Of a stretch of DNA of 64,000 bases, positions 16,982 through 25,078 are shown piece by piece. Position 1 is the stretch's first letter. The number at the start of each line of letters is the position of its first letter. A program made the position numbers and the translations under genes. The stretch covers positions 1,364,001-1,428,000 of the forward strand of contig NZ_OZ240249.1 in NCBI RefSeq assembly GCF_965198245.1, read 5' to 3'. The DNA is from Poriferisodalis sp965198245 (GTDB taxonomy: Bacteria > Actinomycetota > Acidimicrobiia > Acidimicrobiales > Poriferisodalaceae). The notes below the pieces were generated by a model. The model saw only the letters and a list, made by a program, of their open reading frames with translations. It made no database searches and was not told where the DNA came from.

Positions 16982-18169
16982 ATGGGAGCGCTTGACGACT
17001 ACACCGTGGTTGACCTGTCCATCTTGGTGCAGGGCCCGCAGGCTGCGGCAACGTTGCATGACATGGGAGCGTCGGTCATCAAGATCGAGCTGCCGGGCAT
17101 GGGAGACCTGGGGCGGGTCATTCCCGTGTCGCCCGACGATCCACGGAGTCCGTACTACGAAGCGTGCAATCGGGGGAAGCGGTCGGTCACCCTCGACCTG
17201 CGCACCCCGGGCGGGAAGAGCGCGCTTGAGCGGTTCGTCGCTGAGACCGATGTGCTGATCCACAATTTCGTGCCTGGGACGATGGAGGCCTGGGGCCTGT
17301 CCTACGAGCACCTCTCAGCCATCAATCCCCGGCTTGTGTACGCGACCGGTTCGACGTTCGGGCCGATCGGCCCCAAGTCGGGCCGTGAGGGCGCTGACTC
17401 GAGCAGTCAGGCAGAGGGCGGGCTGATGTTTGCCACCCGGATCGACGGCGGTCCTCCGGTCATGAACGGGGCCGTCATTTCGGACCATGTCGGCTGCCAG
17501 AACATGGTCACCGGCATTCTTGCTGCGTTGCTCCATCGCCGAGAGACCGGGCTGGGGCAGCGGGTCGATGTGTCGCTCGTGGGCGGCATGATCTACGCGC
17601 AGGCGTCGGAGATCACCTACACGTTGCTGACCGGTCGCAATCCCGAGCGGATCGATTCGGGCCACGCATTCGTGCCCACCCTGCTCCACACCGTCGAGGC
17701 GGCCGATGGCTGGATCCACCTGCTCAGCGGCACCGGACCGGGGTGGCCCGAGTTCGCCAAGCTGCTCGACCGGCCCGACCTAGCCGACGACCAACGGTTC
17801 CTGGATCTCATCCTGAGCTCTGATGCACGGGCCGAGTTGGTCGCCATCATCGACGAAGTGTTTCCGACCAGGACCCTCAAGGAGTGGGAAGCGGTGCTCA
17901 CCGGCGCTGGCGTTCGCTACGGGCTGGTCCGTGACTACGAATCGATTGCCGCCGATGAGTCCATGTACGAGAACGGCTACCTGCGACGGGTGGAGCACCC
18001 CGACGGCGACCGTGTGGTGATCGGCACGCCGATCCGCATGTCGGCCACGCCGCTTGAGCCCGGCGCCGTCGCACCCGAGCTCGGTCAGCACACCGAGGAG
18101 GTTCTGCTCGAGCACGGCTACACGTGGGATGACATCACCGCGCTGCGCGAGGAAGGCGTCTTCGGCTGA
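16982..18169 (+). CDS. Class III (CaiB/BaiF) CoA-transferase, copy B
   Basis: 395-residue paralogue of the gene at 13094 with matching length and motifs (YTVVDLSILVQGPQAA, HNFVPGTMEAWGL, GQHTEEVLLEHGYTWDD). Substitutions cluster in surface-like stretches such as GREGADSSSQAEGG and the NPERIDSGHAF loop, so substrate range may differ from copy A. The frame is open from 16727, but ATG 16982 matches copy A. It converges on an acyl-CoA dehydrogenase; together they could activate an acid to its CoA ester and then desaturate it (inference). Confidence 0.93.
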   Translation: MGALDDYTVVDLSILVQGPQAAATLHDMGASVIKIELPGMGDLGRVIPVSPDDPRSPYYEACNRGKRSVTLDLRTPGGKSALERFVAETDVLIHNFVPGTMEAWGLSYEHLSAINPRLVYATGSTFGPIGPKSGREGADSSSQAEGGLMFATRIDGGPPVMNGAVISDHVGCQNMVTGILAALLHRRETGLGQRVDVSLVGGMIYAQASEITYTLLTGRNPERIDSGHAFVPTLLHTVEAADGWIHLLSGTGPGWPEFAKLLDRPDLADDQRFLDLILSSDARAELVAIIDEVFPTRTLKEWEAVLTGAGVRYGLVRDYESIAADESMYENGYLRRVEHPDGDRVVIGTPIRMSATPLEPGAVAPELGQHTEEVLLEHGYTWDDITALREEGVFG

Positions 18170-18223
18170 GCGGTTCTCCGCATTTTCTGATCGTGACCCC
18201 GGGGACGAAGTCTTGACCATAGA

Positions 18224-18538
18224 TCATCGGCCAGCTCTCTTTCGGTTGTCGTCTTTGAGGAAAATGATGTCGGTTTCGATCCTGGAGGCGATTAGCTCCC
18301 ATGCGTTCTTCCAGTTTGGAATCCGAGTTGTTGGCACAGTGAGTCTCTTGGTTTCGGTTTCGGTTTCGGTTTTGAGTTCTGCAATCCAAGCTTTCGCGTT
18401 CGGGTTGTACCAGGTGGACAGTCGCCAGATGTGAGGTCCGACGACGATCAAGTGAACATGATCGAGAGGCTTCGATATCCCGATCCAGTACTTGGTGAAT
18501 GGAATGTGGATGCGACGGGCAGAATGAAACAGGTTCAT
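18224..18538 (-). CDS. Hypothetical small protein, atypical composition
   Basis: A 104-codon frame between the convergent CoA-transferase and acyl-CoA dehydrogenase genes. GC is visibly lower than in its neighbours. The product is rich in aromatic and basic residues (IPFTKYWIGISKPLDHVHLI, WRLSTWYNPNAKAWIAELK) and contains TETETETK, encoded by a GGTTTC hexanucleotide run near 18350-18373. Its ATG lies 10 bp after the dehydrogenase stop on the same strand. No family recognised; a recently acquired gene or a decaying fragment are both possible. Confidence 0.45.
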   Translation of the reverse strand: MNLFHSARRIHIPFTKYWIGISKPLDHVHLIVVGPHIWRLSTWYNPNAKAWIAELKTETETETKRLTVPTTRIPNWKNAWELIASRIETDIIFLKDDNRKRAGR

Positions 18539-18547
18539 GTGATCCTC

Positions 18548-19756
18548 TCAGGCGTATATGTCTTGCAGGGAACGGGCGATGCGGTCGGTCTGGATCTCGG
18601 TGCTGCCGTCCACGTAGTTGGCGATGCGTGCGCCGACGAGGTGGTGACCCCACGGGTAGTTGCTTCGTAGGCCTTCAGCGCCCATCGTCTGGATGCATGC
18701 GGCGATGTCGGCCTCGGCCGTCTCGGTGGTGAACTTCTTGGCATGTGCCGCTGGAAGGATCGCTCCTGAGGCGTCGCCGGTGCGCAGCGACTCGGTGACC
18801 GCTTCGACCGCACGCTCGGTGAGCAGCTGGGCCGCCTCGAGGCGGTTCTGTACACCGGCCAGCTTCCAAGCCAGCCCTTGGTGCCCGATGACGGGCTTGC
18901 CGAATGCCTCGCGCTGTGTGCCGTAGCGCACTGCGCCTGCCAGCGTTGCTTCGACCATGGCGCAGCACATAGCGGCGACGTACGTGCGGGCGCCGTTCAC
19001 GCTGGACATGGCTGCGAGGAACGCCTGCCCGGGCGGGCCGATGAGATCTTCGGCGGGGGCGATGTAGCCGTCAAGCCGGAAGCCGCCGGTGCCGATCAGG
19101 TGACCGCCCGCGAGTTCATAGGGCAGCAGTCGTTCGAAGCCCGCCCGGGTGCCGTCGATGAGGAACGACGCGATGCCGCGGCCCCGAGAACCCGGCTCGG
19201 TCTGCGCGTAGCAGAAGATGACGTCGGAGTGCGCGGCGTTGGTGATCCATGCCTTGGCACCGTCGAGCCGAAAGCCGCCCTCGACGGGTGTCGCGGTGGT
19301 GGCGATGTTGGCGAAGTCGCTGCCGGCCCCTGGCTCGGTCAGCGCTGTCGAGCCGAATCGGCGCCCAGCCATGAGGTCTGCCAGATACCGCTCGCGGTGG
19401 ACCTCGCTGCCGAGGTTCGCCACCCGGGCGGCAATGTTGCCAGTGTTCACCAGGCTGAAGGCGAACGGCATCGAGACGGCGCTGAGCACCTCGACGATGC
19501 GGCACTTCTGAGCGAAGTTCATCCCGAGACCGCCGAGCGCCGCGGGCACTTCCATGGCCAGCAGCCCAATCCCCGACGCTTCCCGCAGGGCTTCGGGCGC
19601 CATGCGCTTCTCGCTCTCCCAGCGAGTGACGTTCGGCGCCACGACCGTGTCCCGGAATTGCGCGACCTCGCCCGCAAACGATTCGAATGCCACGGCGTCC
19701 ATGCCGGTGGTCGGATCGTCGGACTCGGCTGAGGCGACAGAGTCAGCTGCAGTCAT
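18548..19756 (-). CDS. Acyl-CoA dehydrogenase
   Basis: FAD-dependent acyl-CoA dehydrogenase of about 402 residues, normal length. Visible: FAD/substrate loop TALTEPGAGSDFANIAT, the AWITNAAHSD segment, the RxxFGKPxxxHQ-like QREAFGKPVIGHQGL, and the C-terminal DGSTEIQTDRIARSL. In many family members the catalytic base is the Glu of YEGT; here the aligned stretch reads YVDGST, so an Asp occupies that region and the base may be different. ATG 19756 is chosen; the ribosome site is weak. Convergent with CoA-transferase B. A C-terminal relic lies at 16760. Confidence 0.92.
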   Translation of the reverse strand: MTAADSVASAESDDPTTGMDAVAFESFAGEVAQFRDTVVAPNVTRWESEKRMAPEALREASGIGLLAMEVPAALGGLGMNFAQKCRIVEVLSAVSMPFAFSLVNTGNIAARVANLGSEVHRERYLADLMAGRRFGSTALTEPGAGSDFANIATTATPVEGGFRLDGAKAWITNAAHSDVIFCYAQTEPGSRGRGIASFLIDGTRAGFERLLPYELAGGHLIGTGGFRLDGYIAPAEDLIGPPGQAFLAAMSSVNGARTYVAAMCCAMVEATLAGAVRYGTQREAFGKPVIGHQGLAWKLAGVQNRLEAAQLLTERAVEAVTESLRTGDASGAILPAAHAKKFTTETAEADIAACIQTMGAEGLRSNYPWGHHLVGARIANYVDGSTEIQTDRIARSLQDIYA

Positions 19757-19828
19757 CGCGGCGACGGTAGCAGTGACGCATCTGGCAACTCGGAGCCGAT
19801 CGGGCTCGGCCACCTACGCTGCGATGCC

Positions 19829-20464
19829 GTGGTAGGGCAGCACTCCGTCATCGGGGTATTCGACGCTGAGTGCTTGTCGGAGGTGCTGAGCCAAGACTTG
19901 GATGCGCCGCATCACGGTCCGACTGCCGCCGTTGCGGCGGTGGTGAGACGGGGCGATAGCGGTCCAGAGATGCTGTTCATCGAACGCGCCATCCGCAACG
20001 GGGACCCATGGTCTGGCCACATGGCCTTTCCGGGCGGCCGGACCGAACCCGACGACGACGACACGTTCGACACGGCGGTGCGCGAGAGCCGCGAGGAGAT
20101 CGGCTTCGACATCACCGCTCATTCGGGGGTCCGCTGGCTTGGCCGCCTCGACGATCTCGAGGGCAATCCGCGTTGGCGCGGTGCGGCGCTGCGAGTGACC
20201 CCGCATGTGTGCTGGCTCGACGGCGACCGTCCCGTCTTGACGCTCAACTACGAAGTTGCGGACGCGCTGTGGGTTTCCGTGGCGGAACTGGCGGACCCGC
20301 AGCACCACATCGACTACCTCTACCCGCCGCGGCCCGATGAGCGCTTCCCGGGCATCGAAGTCGGGCACGGGCGGGTCGTCTGGGGCATGACGCTGCGGAT
20401 GCTGCAAGACCTCTTCACCCGAACCGGACACCCGCTGCCCATCACATTCAGTCCTTCGAGCTGA
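19829..20464 (+). CDS. NUDIX hydrolase, CoA pyrophosphatase-like
   Basis: 211-residue NUDIX protein. The box reads FPGGRTEPDDDDTFDTAVRE followed by SREEIGFD, fitting the NudL/NUDT7-type CoA-pyrophosphatase branch, whose FPGG lead-in and REsREEiG core are typical. These enzymes cleave CoA or acyl-CoA into acyl-phosphopantetheine and 3,5-ADP and would help balance the CoA pool of a gene neighbourhood rich in CoA chemistry. A GTG start at 19829 is used; the gene lies 72 bp from the divergent acyl-CoA dehydrogenase. Exact substrate is an inference. Confidence 0.85.
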   Translation: MVGQHSVIGVFDAECLSEVLSQDLDAPHHGPTAAVAAVVRRGDSGPEMLFIERAIRNGDPWSGHMAFPGGRTEPDDDDTFDTAVRESREEIGFDITAHSGVRWLGRLDDLEGNPRWRGAALRVTPHVCWLDGDRPVLTLNYEVADALWVSVAELADPQHHIDYLYPPRPDERFPGIEVGHGRVVWGMTLRMLQDLFTRTGHPLPITFSPSS

Positions 20465-20507
20465 TCAGTCGGCTGCAGCGCCCGCTCGCCCCACAGCGGA
20501 TTCGACA

Positions 20508-20587
20508 ATCAATGAAATAGATCTGACAACAACAACATCAAATGTCATATATCTGTAATCATTCTGATAGCATACGAGCGTTCGAAT
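20508..20587 (+). promoter_or_regulatory. A/T-rich promoter region before the HNH gene
   Basis: About 80 bp of strongly A/T-rich sequence in an otherwise GC-rich context. A CTGACA about 18 bp before ATATAT gives a plausible sigma-70-like promoter. The composition shift supports the view that the downstream HNH gene is mobile or recently acquired. Confidence 0.35.
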
Positions 20588-20614
20588 GTGACACCGCGCC
20601 CTTACAATGAACGT

Positions 20615-22063
20615 ATGTTCTCTCAGGTGCGGCAGGCGCTCGACTCGCTCGCATCAGCGCTCGATGGCGTCGATGGCGCGCCCACCGCCGAGCTGCGCGA
20701 GGCGCTGGGTCTGGCCAAGCCACTGCGCGCCAAGCTCGAGACGCTTGAGACCGCCGTGGCGTCTCAGATCGCGCGGCGCGAGCGCCACGGCGACGGCGGT
20801 GCCGGGGTGTTGCACCAGATCGCGGCAGTCCCGCGCTCAGAGGCAGCGCGCAATGTTCGCGCCGCCGCTGAGCTCGAGCGGGTGCCCGATGCCCGATCCG
20901 CACTGGCCGAGGGTGAGATGTGCATGGCCAACGCCGCCCGTCTGGCTCGGGCAGCGCGTGACACGAGCCCCGATGCGGTGCAAGACGACGCCGAGTTCGT
21001 GAATCTGGCCAAGACGCTGCCGCCCGACGAGTTCGCCCAAGCGTCCCAGCGCTGGACTGCGCAGCACCAGAACGCCGCAGACCTCGCCGAGCGACATCAC
21101 CGCAACGGGCGCAACCGCAACGTGCGCTTTTGGAACGGCGACGACGGGACCGTGCAGATGCGCGGCGCGTTCGACGCAGAGATGGGCGCCCGCATCCAGG
21201 CCCGTATCCGCGACGAAGCCGAACGCCTCCGCCAAGCCGACCGCCGCCTGCTGCGCGACCGCACAGCCGCGAGCCCCGACGGCGCAGCACCCAACGGCGC
21301 AGCCCTGCACGGCACAGCGCCCAATGGTTCGGCACGCGACGGCGCTGTGCGCACCCGCGACCAACGCATGGCCGACGCGCTCGACCGCATCCTCTCCCAC
21401 GCCGAACCCGCACCCGCCTCTGCCGGTACCGCAGCCGCCGGCACCCCGGATTCCGGCGGTGCTGGCTCCCAGAGCACCGGCCCGGCGGGGCACAGGTGCC
21501 CATCCACGCAGATCATCGTGCGAGCGGACCTCGGCGACCAGCTCGACGAGCATGGTGGCATCGGCGAGATCGTCGGCACCGGACCCGTCCCCGCCAGCGT
21601 GATCGACCGGCTCGCCTGCAACGCTGACATCTCCGTCGTGCTGTTCGGCAAGCAGTTCACGCCGCTCTACGAGGCCGTCGCTGCACGAGCGCCCACCGCA
21701 GCCCAGCGCCGCGCTCTGATCGCCCGAGACGGCGCCTGCATCGGCTGCGGCGCAGTGCCCGGCGAATGCGAAGCGCACCACATCATCCCCTGGAAACGCG
21801 GCGGCCCCACCAAGATCGACAACCTCGTGCTGGTCTGCTGGTCCTGCCACGACCGCATCCACGACCACAACTGGCAAGTTGTGATCCGCGACGACCGCTA
21901 CCGGCTCGCGCCCCCCGAAGCAAAGTCGCCGCCCAACCCCGCACCGTCCAAGAAGCCGACCCAGCGTCGCAACCCCGCACCGGCGCCGAAACACGCCCAG
22001 TCCCGGGACGCCGCCCCGGCCTGCAAGCCCGATCTAGCTCGCGAACCCGCCCTGTTTCTCTAG
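20615..22063 (+). CDS. HNH endonuclease with DUF222 domain (13E12-type)
   Basis: About 482 residues: an N-terminal DUF222 helical region, a low-complexity Pro/Ala/Gly linker with repeats (GAAPNGAALHGTAPNGSARD), and a C-terminal HNH nuclease (CIGCGAVPGECEAHHIIPWK, then DNLVLVCWSCHDRIHDH) with two Cys pairs that bind zinc and the His-His-Asn catalytic set. Such REP13E12-type genes are multicopy and mobile-like in actinobacteria; their role is not settled. ATG 20615 is preferred over the in-frame GTG at 20588. The C-terminal tail is Pro/Lys-rich. The upstream A/T-rich island supports horizontal mobility. Confidence 0.88.
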   Translation: MFSQVRQALDSLASALDGVDGAPTAELREALGLAKPLRAKLETLETAVASQIARRERHGDGGAGVLHQIAAVPRSEAARNVRAAAELERVPDARSALAEGEMCMANAARLARAARDTSPDAVQDDAEFVNLAKTLPPDEFAQASQRWTAQHQNAADLAERHHRNGRNRNVRFWNGDDGTVQMRGAFDAEMGARIQARIRDEAERLRQADRRLLRDRTAASPDGAAPNGAALHGTAPNGSARDGAVRTRDQRMADALDRILSHAEPAPASAGTAAAGTPDSGGAGSQSTGPAGHRCPSTQIIVRADLGDQLDEHGGIGEIVGTGPVPASVIDRLACNADISVVLFGKQFTPLYEAVAARAPTAAQRRALIARDGACIGCGAVPGECEAHHIIPWKRGGPTKIDNLVLVCWSCHDRIHDHNWQVVIRDDRYRLAPPEAKSPPNPAPSKKPTQRRNPAPAPKHAQSRDAAPACKPDLAREPALFL

Positions 22064-22297
22064 AGCGTTCCGCTGCGGTACTGAAGGCCTGCCGATTGAG
22101 GGCTGCGAGAGCCTGAGGACGGGGGCTGGTCCGGCTCCCCGAGAGCGCACCGCAGAAGAAGGGCCACGGCGGCACGCCGAGCCGACCAACCGACGGGTGC
22201 TTGCTCAGCGCTGTTGGGAACCCGACCTCCGCGCTGGTTCATTAGTGTCCGAACACTGCGAACCGAGACTGGCGAGGCGGGAGCGGGGGAGAGCTCA

Positions 22298-23137
22298 ATG
22301 GACGATGGATTCGATTTGGAGCTGCTGAGTTCGGGGTGGGGGCTGATCGAAGGTCCCCGAGTCGACGAGCACGACAACTTCTATTTCTCCGATGTGCCCA
22401 ACGGCGGCGTGCGCCGGCGGCGACCCGACGGCGAAATCGAGATCGTGGTGCCCAAGCGTCGGGGCGTGGGTGGCATGGTGTTGCACGCCGACGGTGGCGT
22501 GGTGGTGAGCGGCCGCAATATCCAGCACGTCACCGATGCTGGCTCGGAGGTGCTGTTCGCCCCTGACGTTGCCGGTTTCAACGACATGCACACCGACGCG
22601 CTGGGCCGTGTCTATGTCGGATCGCTGCGCCGCAACCCCTTCGACGAGTCATCGGCGGACGAGCCGGGCGAGCTGTATCGCATCAACCTCGACGGCTCGG
22701 CAGAGGAGGTCTACGGCGACGTGCGGCTCACCAACGGCATCGGCTTCTCGCCTGATGGCACCCGGCTGTATCACTCCGACAGCATCCCGGGCCGGGTGTG
22801 GGTGTCGGATGTGGACGGCGACGCTGTGTCGAACAGGCGGGAGTTCGTGCGGGAGCGCCAGGTGCCTGACGGCTTGGCGGTGGATGTCGAGGGCGGCGTG
22901 TGGGTTGCGCTGGCCGAAGGCGGCCGGGTGCAGCGCTACACGCCCGACGGCGAGCCGGACGTCGCAGTGCCAGTTCCCGACCAGTTCGTCACCAGCGTCT
23001 GCTTCGGCGGCGCCGACATGCGCGATCTGTACGTCGTGACCGGCGGCGGCACATCCGACGGCGGCTGCATCTTCCGGACCCGCGCCACTGTGGCTGGCGT
23101 GCCGACCCCGCTGGCGCGGGTTCGACCGAAGCCATGA
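22298..23137 (+). CDS. SMP-30/gluconolactonase family protein
   Basis: 279-residue beta-propeller lactonase-like protein. Family signatures: LIEGPRVDEHDNFYFSD, DMHTDALGRVYVGS, LTNGIGFSPDGTRLYHSDS, PDGLAVDVEGGVWVAL and SVCFGGADMRDLYV. It has a GGGGGAGAG ribosome site before ATG 22298. It is followed, after 130 bp, by an alpha/beta hydrolase on the same strand; both might process lactone or ester substrates. It is only distantly similar to the SMP-30 protein at 5405. Confidence 0.88.
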   Translation: MDDGFDLELLSSGWGLIEGPRVDEHDNFYFSDVPNGGVRRRRPDGEIEIVVPKRRGVGGMVLHADGGVVVSGRNIQHVTDAGSEVLFAPDVAGFNDMHTDALGRVYVGSLRRNPFDESSADEPGELYRINLDGSAEEVYGDVRLTNGIGFSPDGTRLYHSDSIPGRVWVSDVDGDAVSNRREFVRERQVPDGLAVDVEGGVWVALAEGGRVQRYTPDGEPDVAVPVPDQFVTSVCFGGADMRDLYVVTGGGTSDGGCIFRTRATVAGVPTPLARVRPKP

Positions 23138-23267
23138 GCTCTCAGCACACCGGCTCGATTTCCTGCTCATCCCCCGTCAAGCACGGCGTGCGCGTGCCGA
23201 CTGGTCCCGCGCTGCTGAGCAGGCCCATGAGCGTGGTCGGCGACTGTTCTCTGGTGAGGGAGGCGGC

Positions 23268-24047
23268 ATGAGCAACGTCTTTCGCTGGTCATACGGTGCG
23301 CACGACGCACCTGCGCTGCTGTGCCTGCACGGCATCGGCTCGTGCGCCGATGCCTTCTTGGGTCAGCGGCCGCTGGCGGAGCGGTTGGGCATGCGGTTGG
23401 TGGCTTGGGACGCTCCCGGTTACCGCTTCTCGGCCGATCCCGATGACGCCCCCGGCATCGACGGCTGGGCCGATGCGGCTGCGTCGCTGATAGCCGCAGA
23501 GTCCGACGGGCCGGTTGCTGTGCTGGGCGTCTCGTGGGGCGGCGTCACCGCGACGCGCCTCGTTCTGCGGCATCCCGATCTGGTCTCCTCGCTCGTCTTG
23601 GCCGATTCGAGTGCCGGTGCCGGTACCAAGCCCGAACAGGCGGAAGCGATGCGGGCGCGAGCGGCAGACTTCGTCGACCTGGGACCCGAAGGCTTCGCTG
23701 CGGCACGTGCGCAGCGGCTCGTCAGCCCGGGAGCATCCTCGGAGCTTCGGTCTCATGTCGCCGACATGATGATCCCGTCGATCCGCATGCCCTGCTACCA
23801 GTGGGCATGCGACTCGATGGCGGAATCCAACCACTACCCGGATCTGGAGCGCATTGCCGCGCCCACGCTCGTGGTGGTGGGCGAGCACGACGAGGTCACC
23901 CCGCCGCGAGCCTCCCAGCGGCTCGCCGAAGGGATCCCCGGCGCTCGCTACGTGGAGATCGCCGATGCGGGCCACCTGGCCAACCAGGAACAGCCCGAGG
24001 CGTTCAACGACGCTATCGCCGAATTCCTTGAAGCCGCGACTGGTTGA
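23268..24047 (+). CDS. Alpha/beta hydrolase
   Basis: 259-residue alpha/beta-fold hydrolase. The oxyanion segment is LCLHGIGS, the nucleophile elbow GVSWGG near residue 91, the acid Asp in VVGEHDEVTPP, and the catalytic His in DAGHLANQEQP. This is the 3-oxoadipate enol-lactonase/haloperoxidase-like branch, which often hydrolyses esters or lactones. GGGAGG precedes the ATG. It is on the same strand as the SMP-30-like gene. Confidence 0.9.
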   Translation: MSNVFRWSYGAHDAPALLCLHGIGSCADAFLGQRPLAERLGMRLVAWDAPGYRFSADPDDAPGIDGWADAAASLIAAESDGPVAVLGVSWGGVTATRLVLRHPDLVSSLVLADSSAGAGTKPEQAEAMRARAADFVDLGPEGFAAARAQRLVSPGASSELRSHVADMMIPSIRMPCYQWACDSMAESNHYPDLERIAAPTLVVVGEHDEVTPPRASQRLAEGIPGARYVEIADAGHLANQEQPEAFNDAIAEFLEAATG

Positions 24048-24108
24048 ACGCTTGGCGCAAGAGCGCCGATCGAAGCGGTTGATTGGCGCGAGTGATCGCA
24101 GGGGTGAA

Positions 24109-24888
24109 TCAGCGAGGTGGCAGCCGGATGCCGCCGTCGACGCGGATCACCTCGCCGTTCATGTACGGGTTGGTGATGCACTCCATGACCATGAACGCCA
24201 GCTCTTCGCCATAGCCGAGTCGCTTGGGAAACAGCACGCTCTGTCCGAGGTGTGCCTTGAACTGGTCGGATTGCTCACCCTCGCCGTAGATCGGCGTGTC
24301 GATCAGGCCGGGAGCGATGGTGTTGACGCGAATGCCGGTGGCGGACAGGTCGCGGGCGATGGGCAGGGTCATGCCCACCACACCGCCCTTCGAGGCGGAG
24401 TACGCGGCTTGGCCAATCTGACCGTCGAACGCGGCGACCGAGGCCATGTTCACGACTGCGCCGCGGGATCCGTCGCCGTCGACGGGCTCGGTCTTGGCCA
24501 TTGCCGAGGCAGCTTGGGCCAGCATGTTGAACGAGCCGATCAGGTTCACGTTGATGACGAAGCGGAATTGCTCGAGATCCATCGGCACGTTATTGCGGTC
24601 GATGGTGCGCCCGGCGCGGCCGAGCCCAGCCGAGTTGACGAGCGCTCGCAGTGGCCCCATCTCCGACGCCGCATCTACCGCTGCGCTTGCCTCGTCGACG
24701 CTGGTGACGTCACATCGCACGAACAGGCCGCCGACCGACGCCGCCACCTCGGCGCCGAGGTCTTCCTGCAGGTCGGCGATCACGACGTGCGCGCCGGCAT
24801 CGGCCAGCTGGCGTGCACTGGCCTCGCCGATGCCCGACGCTCCGCCGGTGACGATGGCTGAAGCTCCGCTGAGGTCAAGACGTGGCAT
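24109..24888 (-). CDS. SDR family 3-hydroxyacyl-CoA dehydrogenase-like
   Basis: 259-residue short-chain dehydrogenase, closest in flavour to the HSD17B10-type 3-hydroxyacyl-CoA dehydrogenases. Seen: TGGASGIG, the ADLQ cofactor acid, NSAG, NMASVAAFDGQIGQAAYSAS with the YSASK catalytic pair, and the APGLIDTPI loop ending with INTP-like NPYMNGEVIRVDGG. ATG 24888 has an AGGAGAG ribosome site; the open frame upstream is not conserved. Divergent from the MFS gene across about 190 bp. Likely role in beta-oxidation of branched or unusual acyl-CoAs, by family analogy. Confidence 0.92.
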   Translation of the reverse strand: MPRLDLSGASAIVTGGASGIGEASARQLADAGAHVVIADLQEDLGAEVAASVGGLFVRCDVTSVDEASAAVDAASEMGPLRALVNSAGLGRAGRTIDRNNVPMDLEQFRFVINVNLIGSFNMLAQAASAMAKTEPVDGDGSRGAVVNMASVAAFDGQIGQAAYSASKGGVVGMTLPIARDLSATGIRVNTIAPGLIDTPIYGEGEQSDQFKAHLGQSVLFPKRLGYGEELAFMVMECITNPYMNGEVIRVDGGIRLPPR

Positions 24889-25078
24889 TTGGGCACTCTC
24901 CTGGAATGGTGGTATCGGTTGTGGCACGAATCGGTACGTCAGATCCGAGCCGAATTGAAGCTAGCGCCGGCTGCGAGACGCTGGCCCGCAACGCTGGTCA
25001 CACCACGTCCGCGCCCCATTCACCGGCGCAGGCGAACCGGTAGCGTCGTCATCCGGCTTGTCCGAAGGGGCCACAGGT

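Noticed and set aside
20559..21994. Minus-strand ORFs opposite the HNH gene
   Set aside because: Arg/Ala-rich shadows; HNH and DUF222 motifs are on the plus strand.
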